A stretch of 64,000 nt of DNA from Vibrio nereis NBRC 15637 (GTDB lineage Bacteria > Pseudomonadota > Gammaproteobacteria > Enterobacterales > Vibrionaceae). The position numbers and the translations under genes were made by a program. The stretch covers positions 310,001 through 374,000 of the forward strand of contig NZ_BCUD01000001.1 of assembly GCF_001591105.1 (NCBI RefSeq), in the 5' to 3' direction. Below are positions 54,281 to 63,373 of the stretch, in pieces; the stretch's first letter is position 1, and each line of letters begins with the position of its first letter. A model generated the notes under the pieces. It worked only from the letters and a program-made list of their open reading frames with translations, searched no databases and was not told the origin of the DNA.

Positions 54281-54778
54281 ATGAAAAAGACACTATTAGC
54301 GCTAGCTCTTATTGGCGCATCAGCAACAGCTTCTGCGGACTCATGGATTTACGGTAGCGCAAGTGTCGGCCAAGCAGATTTTGGTGGTGAGACTGCGTCT
54401 TCTTACAATGTTCACGTAGGTACTGGCATTCTTCCTTTTATTGGTCTTGAAGCGGGTTACCAAACTTTCGGCGAGTTCGAAGGCGTTAACTACAAGAACC
54501 AAAAGTTAAACCTTGAAGGCCAAACACTTTACGCTGCGGCTAAGCCAAGCATCGATTTCGGTCCTCTGCACATTTACGCAAAAGCAGGTCTTCACTCTTA
54601 CACGTTAGAAGATAGCGCGGCGAACTTCAAAGAAGAAGAAATCGACACTATGTACGGTGTAGGTGCAGAATACTTCACTATGGGCCCAATCTCATTTGGT
54701 GCGGCATACAATGTATTCTCAATGAAAGATGAAGACGTTGAAAACTTCTCGCTAAACGCGACATTCCACTTCTTATAA
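54281..54778 (+). CDS. OmpX/OprF-like small beta-barrel protein
   Basis: A 165-residue protein with signal peptide (MKKTLLALALIGASATASA) and alternating strand pattern of an eight-stranded barrel, ending in a C-terminal phenylalanine (ATFHFL). Loops are acidic (EDSAANFKEEEIDT). Similar to small OmpA-like barrels of vibrios. AAGAAGG precedes the ATG by seven bases. A possible stem of AGGCAG/CTGCCT in its leader could affect mRNA stability. Function unknown. Confidence 0.8.
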   Translation: MKKTLLALALIGASATASADSWIYGSASVGQADFGGETASSYNVHVGTGILPFIGLEAGYQTFGEFEGVNYKNQKLNLEGQTLYAAAKPSIDFGPLHIYAKAGLHSYTLEDSAANFKEEEIDTMYGVGAEYFTMGPISFGAAYNVFSMKDEDVENFSLNATFHFL

Positions 54779-54800
54779 TTTTTATAAGCTAGCTGAATTT

Positions 54801-54835
54801 AAAAAAGCCACTCGCTTAAATCGAGTGGCTTTTTT
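54801..54835. terminator. Bidirectional terminator between the OMP gene and pullulanase gene
   Basis: AAAAAAGCCACTCG and CGAGTGGCTTTTTT form a perfect stem with loop CTTAAAT and A/T-runs on both sides; it serves both convergent genes. Confidence 0.94.
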
Positions 54836-54867
54836 GTGTCTGTTTTACTTAGAAAACGATGACAGGG

Positions 54868-57800
54868 TTATTTTACGGCAACTCCTGTTCCTTGCGTGTC
54901 ACCTTGCAGCTGCACAAACACGGCGGTTGTGAGTGGAGGAACAGTGAATTGCTCGTTGGAAAAGGTGGCTTGTTTCACTATCGCGTCAGCCGAGTTTTGC
55001 TGAACAGGGTGAAGTTCAAATCCATTCGCACCTTTTAGCGTAAACACTTGTTGCTTAGCGGTTGAGTTTAATACAGCCACGACCGAATCGTAGTTTGCAT
55101 CTAGATCGTCGCCAGCCGACACACCGTCATCAATCGACATCACAATCACGCCTTGCTCTTGGCCTTGTCCCACATTGTGGAATGTAACGCGATCAATCAC
55201 TTCTTGAGCGGTATCTAGGCGGAACAGTTCACTTGAGCTACGGATTGTTAATAGCTCAAGGAATTGCTGTTTAGTCAGTTCAATGTCAGTACTGTCTGGG
55301 TGAGCTGTTGTGTCAGCGACGATAGTTTTAATCAACTCCCAGTTTGAACCATCTTTATCTTGGCGCGGCAGGCCAACGTTCCAGTTATTGTCTGAGCCAT
55401 CGAAGAATACACGGTTGAACCAGTCACCAGAGTCGTATGAATCACGCTGCATGGATTTAGAGCGAAGCAGCTCTGAACCCATATGGATAAATGGGATCCC
55501 TTGTCCAAGCATCACGGTTGATAGAGACACGGTTTGCATTCGAGCGCGATCCGCCGAACTCGTGCCAGTGGCAATCTTGTAAGCATGGTTATCCCAAAGG
55601 GTTTGGTTGTCATGCTTAGAAACGTAAGAGATATTCTCCGATGGCAGTTTGGTGTAACCCGCGGGCGCGCCATTGTAGTCAATCTCTTTACCCAGCTTCG
55701 CGTTGCCTTGATAATCGGTCAGTGTGAAGTCTGCCAAGTTACCCGCCATACCAAGGCGCACTAAGTCTTGACTGTGTAGCAGAGCATCGGTGGTCTCTTG
55801 GTTTTGGATCACTTCTTCGTTTGGATAAGCCGCGTTACCAAAACCTTGATTGTAACGCAAAGGGTGCTTTCCTTTTGAATCTGTGCCGCCATCGAACGGA
55901 CTGCCCCCGCGTACCGCATCACGTAAACGGTCGGAGAAAGTGCCAATAGCCGTTCCTGCCATGTTGATTTGTGTGGCTTGGTCAAAGCGGCTGTCATTGG
56001 CGACTTCACCAAAATTCCAACCTTCGCCGTAAAACAGCGTGTCTGGGTCTACTTTTCGGATTTGTTCCAGCGCGTAAACCATCACATCTTTGGGTTGGTG
56101 GCCCATCAAGTCAAAGCGGAAGCCGTCGACTTTGTAGTCCTCAGCCCAAACTTTTAACGAGTCCACCATCAGTTTACCCATCATCAAGTTTTCGGTAGCG
56201 GTATTATCACAGCACGTGGACGTTTCAACCCCACCTGTATTGACGTTCAGGCGGTGATAGTACCCTGGGACGATTTTATCCAGCACGGACTTCTCATTGA
56301 CGCCCGAGGCGTTGGTGTGGTTGTAAACCACGTCCATCACCAACTTGAGCCCCATATCATGCGTAGATTGCACCATCTCACGGAACTCAAGAATGCGTTT
56401 GGAGCCATTTGGATCAGTCGCGTAGCTGCCTTCTGGAACGGTGTAGTGGTAAGGGTCGTAACCCCAGTTGAATCCATCAAGCATACGAAGATCATTCATC
56501 AGTGCTTGCGCTTTATCCGTGGCAGGATCGTAGCTGTTTAGCACATCTTCTATCGTGGCAGTGTCGCTTTCATTGTCACAGATAGCCGCTTCCGGTTTCA
56601 TTCCGCACAGCTTACCAACCGTATCGGTAATATTAACGACATTGCTTGGGTTTTCGTCGACGGTGGCGATATCAAAAGCGGGCAGAATATGCAGTGTGGT
56701 TAAGCCCGCATCTTTAAGCGCTTGCAGGTGCTGGACGGATTCACGGTTATCTTCAGTTAGCGCAAGATACTTGCCGTTTAGGCTAGGTGTGCCAGCTTTA
56801 TCACTAAAACTGAAATCACGAATATGGGACTCATACAGCACATGGTCTTCATCTTTGTCTAGCGAAGGGCGCGTGTTATTAACGTCGGCCCAGCCAACAG
56901 GCATCAGATTGGTGCTATCTAGGTCAACGACTTGAGAATACAGTGAGTTTTCAGACAAACTCAGCGAGTACGGGTCTGTCACTTCTCGCGTTTCAATTTC
57001 ACCCGTCAGTGGGTGGTAGACCGTCACTTGATAGCGGTAGTACTTGTTTAAAACATCAGTGACAGCAGCCGAAGACCAGATACCTGTTACCGAATCTTCG
57101 GTCATCTTCAAGGTTGATTCAGCATTAAGATCGGCGTCGTAGATGATCAATTGAACGTCTTGAGCGGTCGGCGCCCAAAGTTTGAAAGTGGCGTCGCTAC
57201 CTTGAACAATCGCGCCCAAATCTTGACTGATGGCGTTACCAGCTTGCTCATCGGCATAGACGGCATCCAGTACGCCAGCCTTTTGCACTTGGGTTGCCGA
57301 AACAACATCACCATTGGCATCATAGGCAACAATCACGATCTGCGACTTCAGTATCTGGTGCAACGTTTTGTTATCAACCTCAATTTCAGCGGTGGAGAGA
57401 CTACCTAGGTGGCGGAATCGTGTTTTGAGTACTTCAGACATGGCGCCTGTTTTGGTTAGCTCGACAGCTGCTCCACCTGCAATTTGATTGTCTTCATCCA
57501 TCTGGATTTCGTTGTTGGCATCATAGAACAGCTTGATTGAATCGGCATTAGCGGCCGCTTCCCAGGCGATAGTCTTGGCATCTAACCAATGTGCTTTTTG
57601 ACCATCAACTTGCACAGGGAGTTGTTCAGTCGGCTCATAGAACAGTTCGCTACTACCGTGGAAACCAAACAGGCTTTTTGTCTCACCAATCTTAGTGAGG
57701 TCCACTTTGGAATTCGAGCTGCCGAAGGCTTTGTCATTGCCTTTGTGAAGGATGAAGTTTAAGCATTTGTGCGGGTCGGCGGCGTCAGGGTCAACTTTCA

Positions 57801-58149
57801 AGACGTAATAAGCACCATAGGTCTCATTGATCCCAGTGTATGGGAATGGCTTGTTCCAATCTGTTCCACTACTCGTAAGCCCCATCGCTTCTAAGTCAGT
57901 GCTTGAACAGCCATCACCATTCCAAAGGTGTAATCCCCAACCTTCATAGTCATTACTGGTCGATCGACTTGAGATATCACGTTTGTAGTAAATAACCACT
58001 TCGTTTTCTGCCGCTTGATGCAGAGAGGTATTGTCAGCGATTGAGGTCTTTTCGTCGCTGTCCAAAGCACACCCTGCAATCAGAGTAGCAGACACCAAAG
58101 GGATAATTGTCTTGGCGATGGTCGATAGTTTGAAAGTATTTTTGTCCAC
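54868..58149 (-). CDS. pulA: Pullulanase-type alpha-1,6-glucosidase lipoprotein
   Basis: A 1093-residue GH13 debranching enzyme. A lipoprotein signal (lipobox LIAGC, cysteine 27) anchors it. An N-terminal pullulan-binding (CBM41-like) region (about 45-170), a CBM48-like domain (about 310-410) and the catalytic GH13 barrel follow. Catalytic residues are in YKVDGFRFDLMGH (nucleophile D), FYGEGWNFG (acid/base E) and VSKHDNQTLWDN. It cuts alpha-1,6 links in pullulan and starch. No maltose genes are adjacent in this window; the upstream region has MalT-like motifs (see findings). Confidence 0.92.
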   Translation of the reverse strand: MDKNTFKLSTIAKTIIPLVSATLIAGCALDSDEKTSIADNTSLHQAAENEVVIYYKRDISSRSTSNDYEGWGLHLWNGDGCSSTDLEAMGLTSSGTDWNKPFPYTGINETYGAYYVLKVDPDAADPHKCLNFILHKGNDKAFGSSNSKVDLTKIGETKSLFGFHGSSELFYEPTEQLPVQVDGQKAHWLDAKTIAWEAAANADSIKLFYDANNEIQMDEDNQIAGGAAVELTKTGAMSEVLKTRFRHLGSLSTAEIEVDNKTLHQILKSQIVIVAYDANGDVVSATQVQKAGVLDAVYADEQAGNAISQDLGAIVQGSDATFKLWAPTAQDVQLIIYDADLNAESTLKMTEDSVTGIWSSAAVTDVLNKYYRYQVTVYHPLTGEIETREVTDPYSLSLSENSLYSQVVDLDSTNLMPVGWADVNNTRPSLDKDEDHVLYESHIRDFSFSDKAGTPSLNGKYLALTEDNRESVQHLQALKDAGLTTLHILPAFDIATVDENPSNVVNITDTVGKLCGMKPEAAICDNESDTATIEDVLNSYDPATDKAQALMNDLRMLDGFNWGYDPYHYTVPEGSYATDPNGSKRILEFREMVQSTHDMGLKLVMDVVYNHTNASGVNEKSVLDKIVPGYYHRLNVNTGGVETSTCCDNTATENLMMGKLMVDSLKVWAEDYKVDGFRFDLMGHQPKDVMVYALEQIRKVDPDTLFYGEGWNFGEVANDSRFDQATQINMAGTAIGTFSDRLRDAVRGGSPFDGGTDSKGKHPLRYNQGFGNAAYPNEEVIQNQETTDALLHSQDLVRLGMAGNLADFTLTDYQGNAKLGKEIDYNGAPAGYTKLPSENISYVSKHDNQTLWDNHAYKIATGTSSADRARMQTVSLSTVMLGQGIPFIHMGSELLRSKSMQRDSYDSGDWFNRVFFDGSDNNWNVGLPRQDKDGSNWELIKTIVADTTAHPDSTDIELTKQQFLELLTIRSSSELFRLDTAQEVIDRVTFHNVGQGQEQGVIVMSIDDGVSAGDDLDANYDSVVAVLNSTAKQQVFTLKGANGFELHPVQQNSADAIVKQATFSNEQFTVPPLTTAVFVQLQGDTQGTGVAVK

Positions 58150-58522
58150 GTTTACAGATCCATTGTTATTAAATTCTGATTCTGAAAGGTAAAAGTACCT
58201 GACGGTGAATGTGAACAGTGATGCTACTCGACGGATGGCAGTGCAAAATGTGAGGGTGTCTATCTAAGTTTTTTGTGACCGTGAATTTTTAATTACGATG
58301 AATGATATTCACAACTTCAGTATGAAATATCAGAATGAACGCGATATGTCTCTCAAATCAAGCTCATCAAATGGGCTGGGCGTAGAGGCTAGGGAGGAGA
58401 GGGGCTGAGAATCTCTCATCCCCCATTGTGTGATGCTATGCGGTGGAAAATTGAGACTAATTGTTTGAAGGAAAATAAGTTTGGGTAGGACTAAGACAGG
58501 CGTTGAATCGGGTAGTCCTTGC
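58150..58522. other. 373-bp gap upstream of pullulanase gene
   Basis: No gene is seen. It holds a possible MalT-type box read on the minus strand as GGGGATGAG (58415-58423) and GGGAGGAG on the plus strand (58392-58399), both some 250 bases before pulA, farther than usual. A minus-strand open frame of 69 codons here was not supported. Confidence 0.35.
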
Positions 58523-59173
58523 TCACTTGTCATCCTCATAGTTTGTCACGATGCATTCGGCTGCTAATTCACTATATCGGCTTTGCATTGTCAGAAGAAA
58601 TTCCTCGGCGTCGTTAAATTTGGGGATTGCTTCACCAAGCACAACATCGCAATTAAATGGGACGAACATGGCCGTACCTTTGGGTAACGAGCGACCTAAA
58701 CCTCGCATTACTACTGGTATAACAGGGCAGTGTTGATGTTCTTTTGTGAGGTGGAAAATCCCCTTTTTCAGGCCACTCATGACTTCTGGTTCACCGCGAC
58801 TACCTTCGGGGAAGATGATCAAAATATCCTCATTGTTGAGAGCATTGTGGCACTCGTCAAAGATGGCGTCTCGTTCACTTTTGGATGGCGAACGACGAAT
58901 AGGAATAATGCCGAGGACATTCAGTGACAGCCAAGCCGTCAGCTTGTTTTTTAAGAAATAATCAGCCGCTGCTACCGGTCGTACCTTGTGAACCATATCG
59001 ATAGGAAACAAAGCCAGCAACACCAATGTATCTAGGTGACTATTATGATTTGCTGCGACAACGATAGGCCCTTTCTCAGGGAGATTTTGCCGATGGATAA
59101 TATTTAAACCTAGGCCGATAAAAACTAACGGCTTAACGAAAAAGAGCACAAACAGAACTTTCAGTAACTTCAT
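58523..59173 (-). CDS. PlsC-family acyltransferase
   Basis: A 216-residue membrane-associated acyltransferase: one N-terminal hydrophobic segment (about 5-25), H43-x4-D48 (NHNSHLD), FPEGSRG at 121-127 and a VVMRGLGRSLPKG end motif. It likely acylates lysophosphatidate or a similar acceptor. Third gene of an operon after a CDP-alcohol phosphotransferase and a CdsA-like gene, with a nine-base gap to the latter. Such a set resembles the E. coli ynbAB genes plus an acyltransferase. Confidence 0.88.
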   Translation of the reverse strand: MKLLKVLFVLFFVKPLVFIGLGLNIIHRQNLPEKGPIVVAANHNSHLDTLVLLALFPIDMVHKVRPVAAADYFLKNKLTAWLSLNVLGIIPIRRSPSKSERDAIFDECHNALNNEDILIIFPEGSRGEPEVMSGLKKGIFHLTKEHQHCPVIPVVMRGLGRSLPKGTAMFVPFNCDVVLGEAIPKFNDAEEFLLTMQSRYSELAAECIVTNYEDDK

Positions 59174-59182
59174 ATTGCTCTC

Positions 59183-60115
59183 CTAGTAATACAGATAGTA
59201 GATGTAATGGAAAAACAGTGGGGCGGTAAACATTAGGCTATCAATACGATCGAGAATGCCACCGTGACCCGGTATAAATTGGCTGGTGTCTTTAATTTTT
59301 AGATCACGCTTGACTGAAGAAATCACAAGATCGCCAATAAACCCACTAAACGCGATAAGCATGCCTGCGATCAAACCCTGAACCGAGGTCAGTGGTGTCA
59401 GGTATGGCGCAAAAAAGTAGCTCGCAGCAATAACCGTTAAGGCTCCACCGACAAAACCTTCCCACGTTTTATTGGGGCTGACTCTTGGCACGATCTTGTG
59501 TTTACCAAAGCTTTTACCCCAAACGTATTGGCACACGTCGTTAAACTGCGTGAACACAAGCAAAAATAGCAGCATACCCATAGAACCTGCTTCTGGGTTT
59601 TTACTCGGCAGTACCAGCAAATAAGCCATATGGCTAACACAAAAAACCGTTAGCATAAGTGCCCAGTGGATGATGCCAGCAGAGCGGATAAACCCTTTAG
59701 TTTCTCCTATCAGCACCGCCACCATCGGCAAGTATAAGAACATGTAAACCGGGATGAATATGATGTACATGCCGTACCAACCAATGGATAGCCAATAGTA
59801 TTGGAAGGGGATGGACAAGTAAGCCCAGAAAATGACGCGGCGGTCAGCCATGCGAGTCGGTACGATAGAAAGAAACTCTTTAAGCGCCATAAAACTCAGA
59901 AATGCGACAAACACGAGCGTGTATTGCGTCGGGAGATAGAGGACGACAAATACGATCCCAATCATCCACCACCACGAACGGATACGGAGTTTGAGTTCTT
60001 GATAGTCTTTGTTTGGGTTACGTCGCGACAGGAACAGATAAGACAGCGTGCCGACAAGAAGGACGATGACGATCGTCACCATCATATGCAGCGAGTGTGA
60101 AGGAATACTACTCAT
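59183..60115 (-). CDS. CdsA-like CTP:phosphatidate cytidylyltransferase
   Basis: A 310-residue protein with about nine membrane helices and the CdsA signature intact: SSVKRDLKIKDTSQFIPGHG followed by GILDRIDS near residues 268-295. It would make CDP-diacylglycerol from CTP and phosphatidate. It is a second CdsA-type gene (the main cdsA of vibrios is elsewhere, in the usual bam/lpx region, from memory), like E. coli YnbB. GGAGG lies six bases before ATG 60115; an ATG directly before (60118) is also possible. Overlaps the preceding gene by eight bases. Confidence 0.88.
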   Translation of the reverse strand: MSSIPSHSLHMMVTIVIVLLVGTLSYLFLSRRNPNKDYQELKLRIRSWWWMIGIVFVVLYLPTQYTLVFVAFLSFMALKEFLSIVPTRMADRRVIFWAYLSIPFQYYWLSIGWYGMYIIFIPVYMFLYLPMVAVLIGETKGFIRSAGIIHWALMLTVFCVSHMAYLLVLPSKNPEAGSMGMLLFLLVFTQFNDVCQYVWGKSFGKHKIVPRVSPNKTWEGFVGGALTVIAASYFFAPYLTPLTSVQGLIAGMLIAFSGFIGDLVISSVKRDLKIKDTSQFIPGHGGILDRIDSLMFTAPLFFHYIYYLYY

Positions 60116-60791
60116 CATCTGCCTCCGTTAAAGCAGATGCGTTCTTGATACAATAAATCTGCGCCAGCCTTCTCCAACAAGTCGCGACACAGCCTAAGGT
60201 GATTACAACTAGGGCAGAATCCATTAGATAGAGGCTTGCGGGCCAGAAATAACCAAAAGCCTGTGCGGCAGCCATTATTAAGCTGGTAAAGGTGAGTAGA
60301 GCCATACGATGTTGCTTAGCCATAGGGCCACGAAAGTCTGCTTGGCAGCCCATACTGACACCCAGAACGCGAATATAGGCGGTCATAATCGCGAGAGCAC
60401 CAGCAAGCCATGCTAAGTGTAAGGCATACTCATTTTGAGCAATAAACCCCGCACCGAGAATAAACATGAGATCCGCGATTCTGTCTGGTGCATCGTTAAA
60501 CAGCTCACCAGCGGGAGATTGTTTACCGCCTTCGACGGCAACCATGCCATCAAATAAGTTGCAAAGTAAGCGTAATTGGATGGTTACTGGAAAAACGAAC
60601 AGCCAGACAATGGAAGGGGAGTTGTGATGAACAATGGCAACTAAGAGACCAAGAGCAGCGACAGCGATACTGAGTAACGAGATCTGATTGGGGGTAATGT
60701 TCTTTTGCGCGAGCCAAACAGAGATACGTTTGGTAATGGATAAGCTTCTGACGGCCAGTGGTCGTCGGTTAGATTGGTCTTGTTGTTCCAT
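60108..60791 (-). CDS. CDP-alcohol phosphatidyltransferase (YnbA-like)
   Basis: A 227-residue membrane protein of the CDP-alcohol phosphotransferase family with about six helices. The usual motif D-x2-DG-x2-AR-x8-G-x3-D-x3-D appears with three changes: N78 for the first Asp, V86 for Arg and N99 for the third Asp; D81, G82, A85, G95 and D103 are kept. E. coli YnbA, as I recall it, also has Asn at the first and third positions. With the CdsA-like enzyme behind it, it should join CDP-diacylglycerol to an unknown alcohol. Start ATG 60791 matches the family start; an upstream start is possible. Confidence 0.85.
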   Translation of the reverse strand: MEQQDQSNRRPLAVRSLSITKRISVWLAQKNITPNQISLLSIAVAALGLLVAIVHHNSPSIVWLFVFPVTIQLRLLCNLFDGMVAVEGGKQSPAGELFNDAPDRIADLMFILGAGFIAQNEYALHLAWLAGALAIMTAYIRVLGVSMGCQADFRGPMAKQHRMALLTFTSLIMAAAQAFGYFWPASLYLMDSALVVITLGCVATCWRRLAQIYCIKNASALTEADDE

Positions 60792-60905
60792 GCATTCGTC
60801 TACTTTGCGTCCGTAAAGAAAAGTATTATAGACGTTGCATATCAAAACGTAAGAGCGTAAGTCGCGGTAAAACCACCAGTTGAATCAACTATGAGACTGG
60901 CATGC

Positions 60906-60940
60906 AAAATAAAAAGCCAGCGGTCACTCACCGCTGGCTT
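60906..60940 (-). terminator. Intrinsic terminator after the symporter gene
   Basis: AAGCCAGCGGT (60914-60924) and ACCGCTGGCTT (60930-60940) pair. Read on the minus strand a T-run (TTTTTATTTTG) follows. Confidence 0.92.
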
Positions 60941-60972
60941 AATCAATCGAGAATGTTAAAGCTTAGAGGCGA

Positions 60973-62229
60973 TTACGCTTCTTGCTTTTGCATCTCTGCT
61001 TCTTTTTCTTCTGCAATGATAGCGTCCACAATCACTGCACAAGCCGCATCGCCTGTGATGTTTAGCGCGGTACGGATCATATCGAAGATACGGTCTAGAG
61101 CGAACAGAAGTGGCAGACCTTCAATTGGAATACCCGCCGCCAGAAGCACAGCTACAACTAGGAATGAAGGACCAGGAACACCTGCTTGGCCAACGGCGCC
61201 TAGAGTAGACGTTACGATGATCGCAATATAAGCACCCATGCCTAGGTCAATGTTGAATAGCTGTGCGAAGAAGATAGCAACAAGACCGTAGTAAATAGCA
61301 TTACCAGACATGTTGATAGTGGCACCCAGTGGCAATACAAATGATGCTGTTGAGTTTTTAACGCCCAGCTCTTTTTCACACGTATCCATGGTCACAGGCA
61401 GGGTAGCCATAGAAGAAGCCGTTGAAAGTGCTACGGCTTGTGGTTTCTTCATTGCTGTTAGGAACTTCTTCGCTGAGGTCTTAGTGAAGATATGAACCAT
61501 TAGAGGGTAAACAACAAAGCCGAAAATTAAGATCGCTGCGATGTAAACAATAAACAGTTTGAATACCACCATAAGGGCACCGAAACCGAACGTACCTACT
61601 GCTTCCGCCATTAGGCCGAATACGCCGATAGGCGCGATGATCATTACCTTGTTGATCATCCATACCATTGCGTCAACAATGCAGTTTACACCGTTCATGA
61701 TTGGTTCACGGCGTTCTTTTTCTTGCTTAGAAATCGCAATACCAAAGAACATACAGAAGACAAGGATCTGTAGAATATTCGCTTCGTTTAGTGACTGAAA
61801 AACGTTGGTTGGGATCATACCAGTGATGGTTGCCCAGAAAGATGGCAATTCACCTTTTGAAGCGTACTCTGCTGAAAACATGCCTTCGACGCCAGAAACA
61901 TCGATACCCATGCCCGGTTCAAAAACCTCTCCCATAAATAGAGCAAGCGCCACGGCTAGCGCTGAAGTTAGGCCAAAGTAACCTAGCGTTGTTAGACCGA
62001 CTTTACCTGCAGACTGGCTGTTGCCTAGACCAGCGGCACCAGAAATAAGGGCGACGGCAACCAAAGGGATAACAAGCATTTTAATTAAGTTGATAAAAAT
62101 TGCGCCTAGTGGAGCAAACATCGATGCACTATGACCCATAAAGGCACCAACGGCTGTACCTACGATCATAGCAATGACGACCTGCACGCCAATATTGCTT
62201 AGTAAACTCTTTTTCTGTAACACTTCCAT
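60973..62229 (-). CDS. Dicarboxylate/amino acid:cation symporter
   Basis: A 418-residue DAACS-family (GltP/DctA-like) transporter with eight helices and two re-entrant loops. Motifs: the serine-rich STASSMATLPVTMDTC, GATINMSGNAIYY (in place of NMDGT) and DRIFDMIRTALNITGDAACA. It takes up glutamate, aspartate, C4-dicarboxylates or a small neutral amino acid with Na+ or H+; the NMSGN variation hints at a different substrate or coupling ion, which is inference. Monocistronic. The 273-bp gap upstream (62230-62502) holds only AT-rich promoter-like DNA. Confidence 0.92.
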   Translation of the reverse strand: MEVLQKKSLLSNIGVQVVIAMIVGTAVGAFMGHSASMFAPLGAIFINLIKMLVIPLVAVALISGAAGLGNSQSAGKVGLTTLGYFGLTSALAVALALFMGEVFEPGMGIDVSGVEGMFSAEYASKGELPSFWATITGMIPTNVFQSLNEANILQILVFCMFFGIAISKQEKERREPIMNGVNCIVDAMVWMINKVMIIAPIGVFGLMAEAVGTFGFGALMVVFKLFIVYIAAILIFGFVVYPLMVHIFTKTSAKKFLTAMKKPQAVALSTASSMATLPVTMDTCEKELGVKNSTASFVLPLGATINMSGNAIYYGLVAIFFAQLFNIDLGMGAYIAIIVTSTLGAVGQAGVPGPSFLVVAVLLAAGIPIEGLPLLFALDRIFDMIRTALNITGDAACAVIVDAIIAEEKEAEMQKQEA

Positions 62230-62502
62230 AACCTCTGTGCTAATAAAATTTAATTATCTAGAATTACCATCTGAGTTAAAACTCGAATCTAGGCAATAAT
62301 ATCGCTTTGCTTTGTACACTTTATTTTTACATTTATCAATACAATTGAACGCAGAGTAGCCCAGTGAATGGCATTTTTATTGACGAGTGACAATTTTTAA
62401 ACAGTTGCAAACGATTGCTATTGTTTTTATCTATGTGTTTGGCTTTTGGGATAGGTCAAGTGATTGGTTTTCGTGACGTGAGGGAAAGAGTTGAAATGTT
62501 AA

Positions 62503-62541
62503 TAAAAAGATCGATTTCACAATAATTTAAGAAACCGATCT
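62503..62541 (-). terminator. Intrinsic terminator of the trp operon
   Basis: On the minus strand AGATCGGTTTC pairs with GAAATCGATCT (one G-T pair) and is followed by TTTTTATT, 25 bases past the trpA stop. The remainder of the 337-bp gap (62230-62566) shows no gene. Confidence 0.85.
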
Positions 62542-62566
62542 CATAGATGTTTAGATGGCTAACACG

Positions 62567-63373
62567 CTACTTGCGTGTTGCTTCTTTCATTGAGGATACA
62601 AAAGCTGCGAGTTGATTTAACATCTCGTCTGGTTTTTGCGTATTAGATTCAATGATTTTGACAACCGCAGAGCCTGAAATTGCGCCCGCAGCCCCCGATT
62701 CAAGTGCTTGCTTTACCTGATCTGGCTCAGATATGCCAAACCCAAGTAGAGAAGGTGGTGCGTCAAATTGGTTCAGTTTATCTAGCATGGCGCCCACTGG
62801 CATGTTGGCTTTTGTTTCTGCTCCCGTAACCCCTGCACGAGAGAGCAGATATGTGTAACCGCCCCCCAATGTAGCCACAGAGCGTAAGGTGTCATCCGAT
62901 GCCGTTGGTGGAGCAATAAAAATAGGCTCTATACCGTGTGTTTTGGCGGCTGCGACAAATTCTTCACTTTCGTTTGTTGGTACATCTGCAATTAAGACCG
63001 AATCGATACCTGCTTTAGCGCATTGCTCATAGAAAGCATCAACACCGCGAGAGTAAACCAGGTTTGCATACATCAACAGGCCAATCGGTAATTCCGGGTA
63101 TTTTGCTCGGATTTTTCCAATTTGTTCGAAGCAAATTGCTGGCGTCGCGCCTGACTCAAGCGCTCGGATATTGGCACCTTGAATGGTCGGGCCATCAGCC
63201 AAAGGATCAGAAAATGGGATACCAAGTTCTAGCGCATCTGCTCCTGCTTCTACCAAGGTTTCCATGATCTTCAGGGATTGCTCTGGATTAGGGTCACAAA
63301 CCGTTACGAACGGTACGAATGCGCCTTGATTTACTTTACCTAGGCGCTCAAACATAGCTTCATAGCGGCTCAT
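62567..63373 (-). CDS. trpA: Tryptophan synthase alpha subunit
   Basis: A 268-residue TrpA, the normal length. It splits indole-3-glycerol phosphate to indole and glyceraldehyde 3-phosphate. Catalytic E49 and D60 lie in [18 protein letters not shown]; the loop with [11 protein letters not shown] (near 180) is also conserved. Its ATG overlaps the trpB stop (TAATG), so the subunits are translationally coupled, as is normal for the pair. It is the last gene of the trp operon here. Confidence 0.97.
   Translation of the reverse strand: MSRYEAMFERLGKVNQGAFVPFVTVCDPNPEQSLKIMETLVEAGADALELGIPFSDPLADGPTIQGANIRALESGATPAICFEQIGKIRAKYPELPIGLLMYANLVYSRGVDAFYEQCAKAGIDSVLIADVPTNESEEFVAAAKTHGIEPIFIAPPTASDDTLRSVATLGGGYTYLLSRAGVTGAETKANMPVGAMLDKLNQFDAPPSLLGFGISEPDQVKQALESGAAGAISGSAVVKIIESNTQKPDEMLNQLAAFVSSMKEATRK

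Noticed and set aside
58330..58539. 69-codon minus-strand frame upstream of pulA
   Set aside because: Overlaps the acyltransferase end and lacks protein-like composition or a ribosome site.
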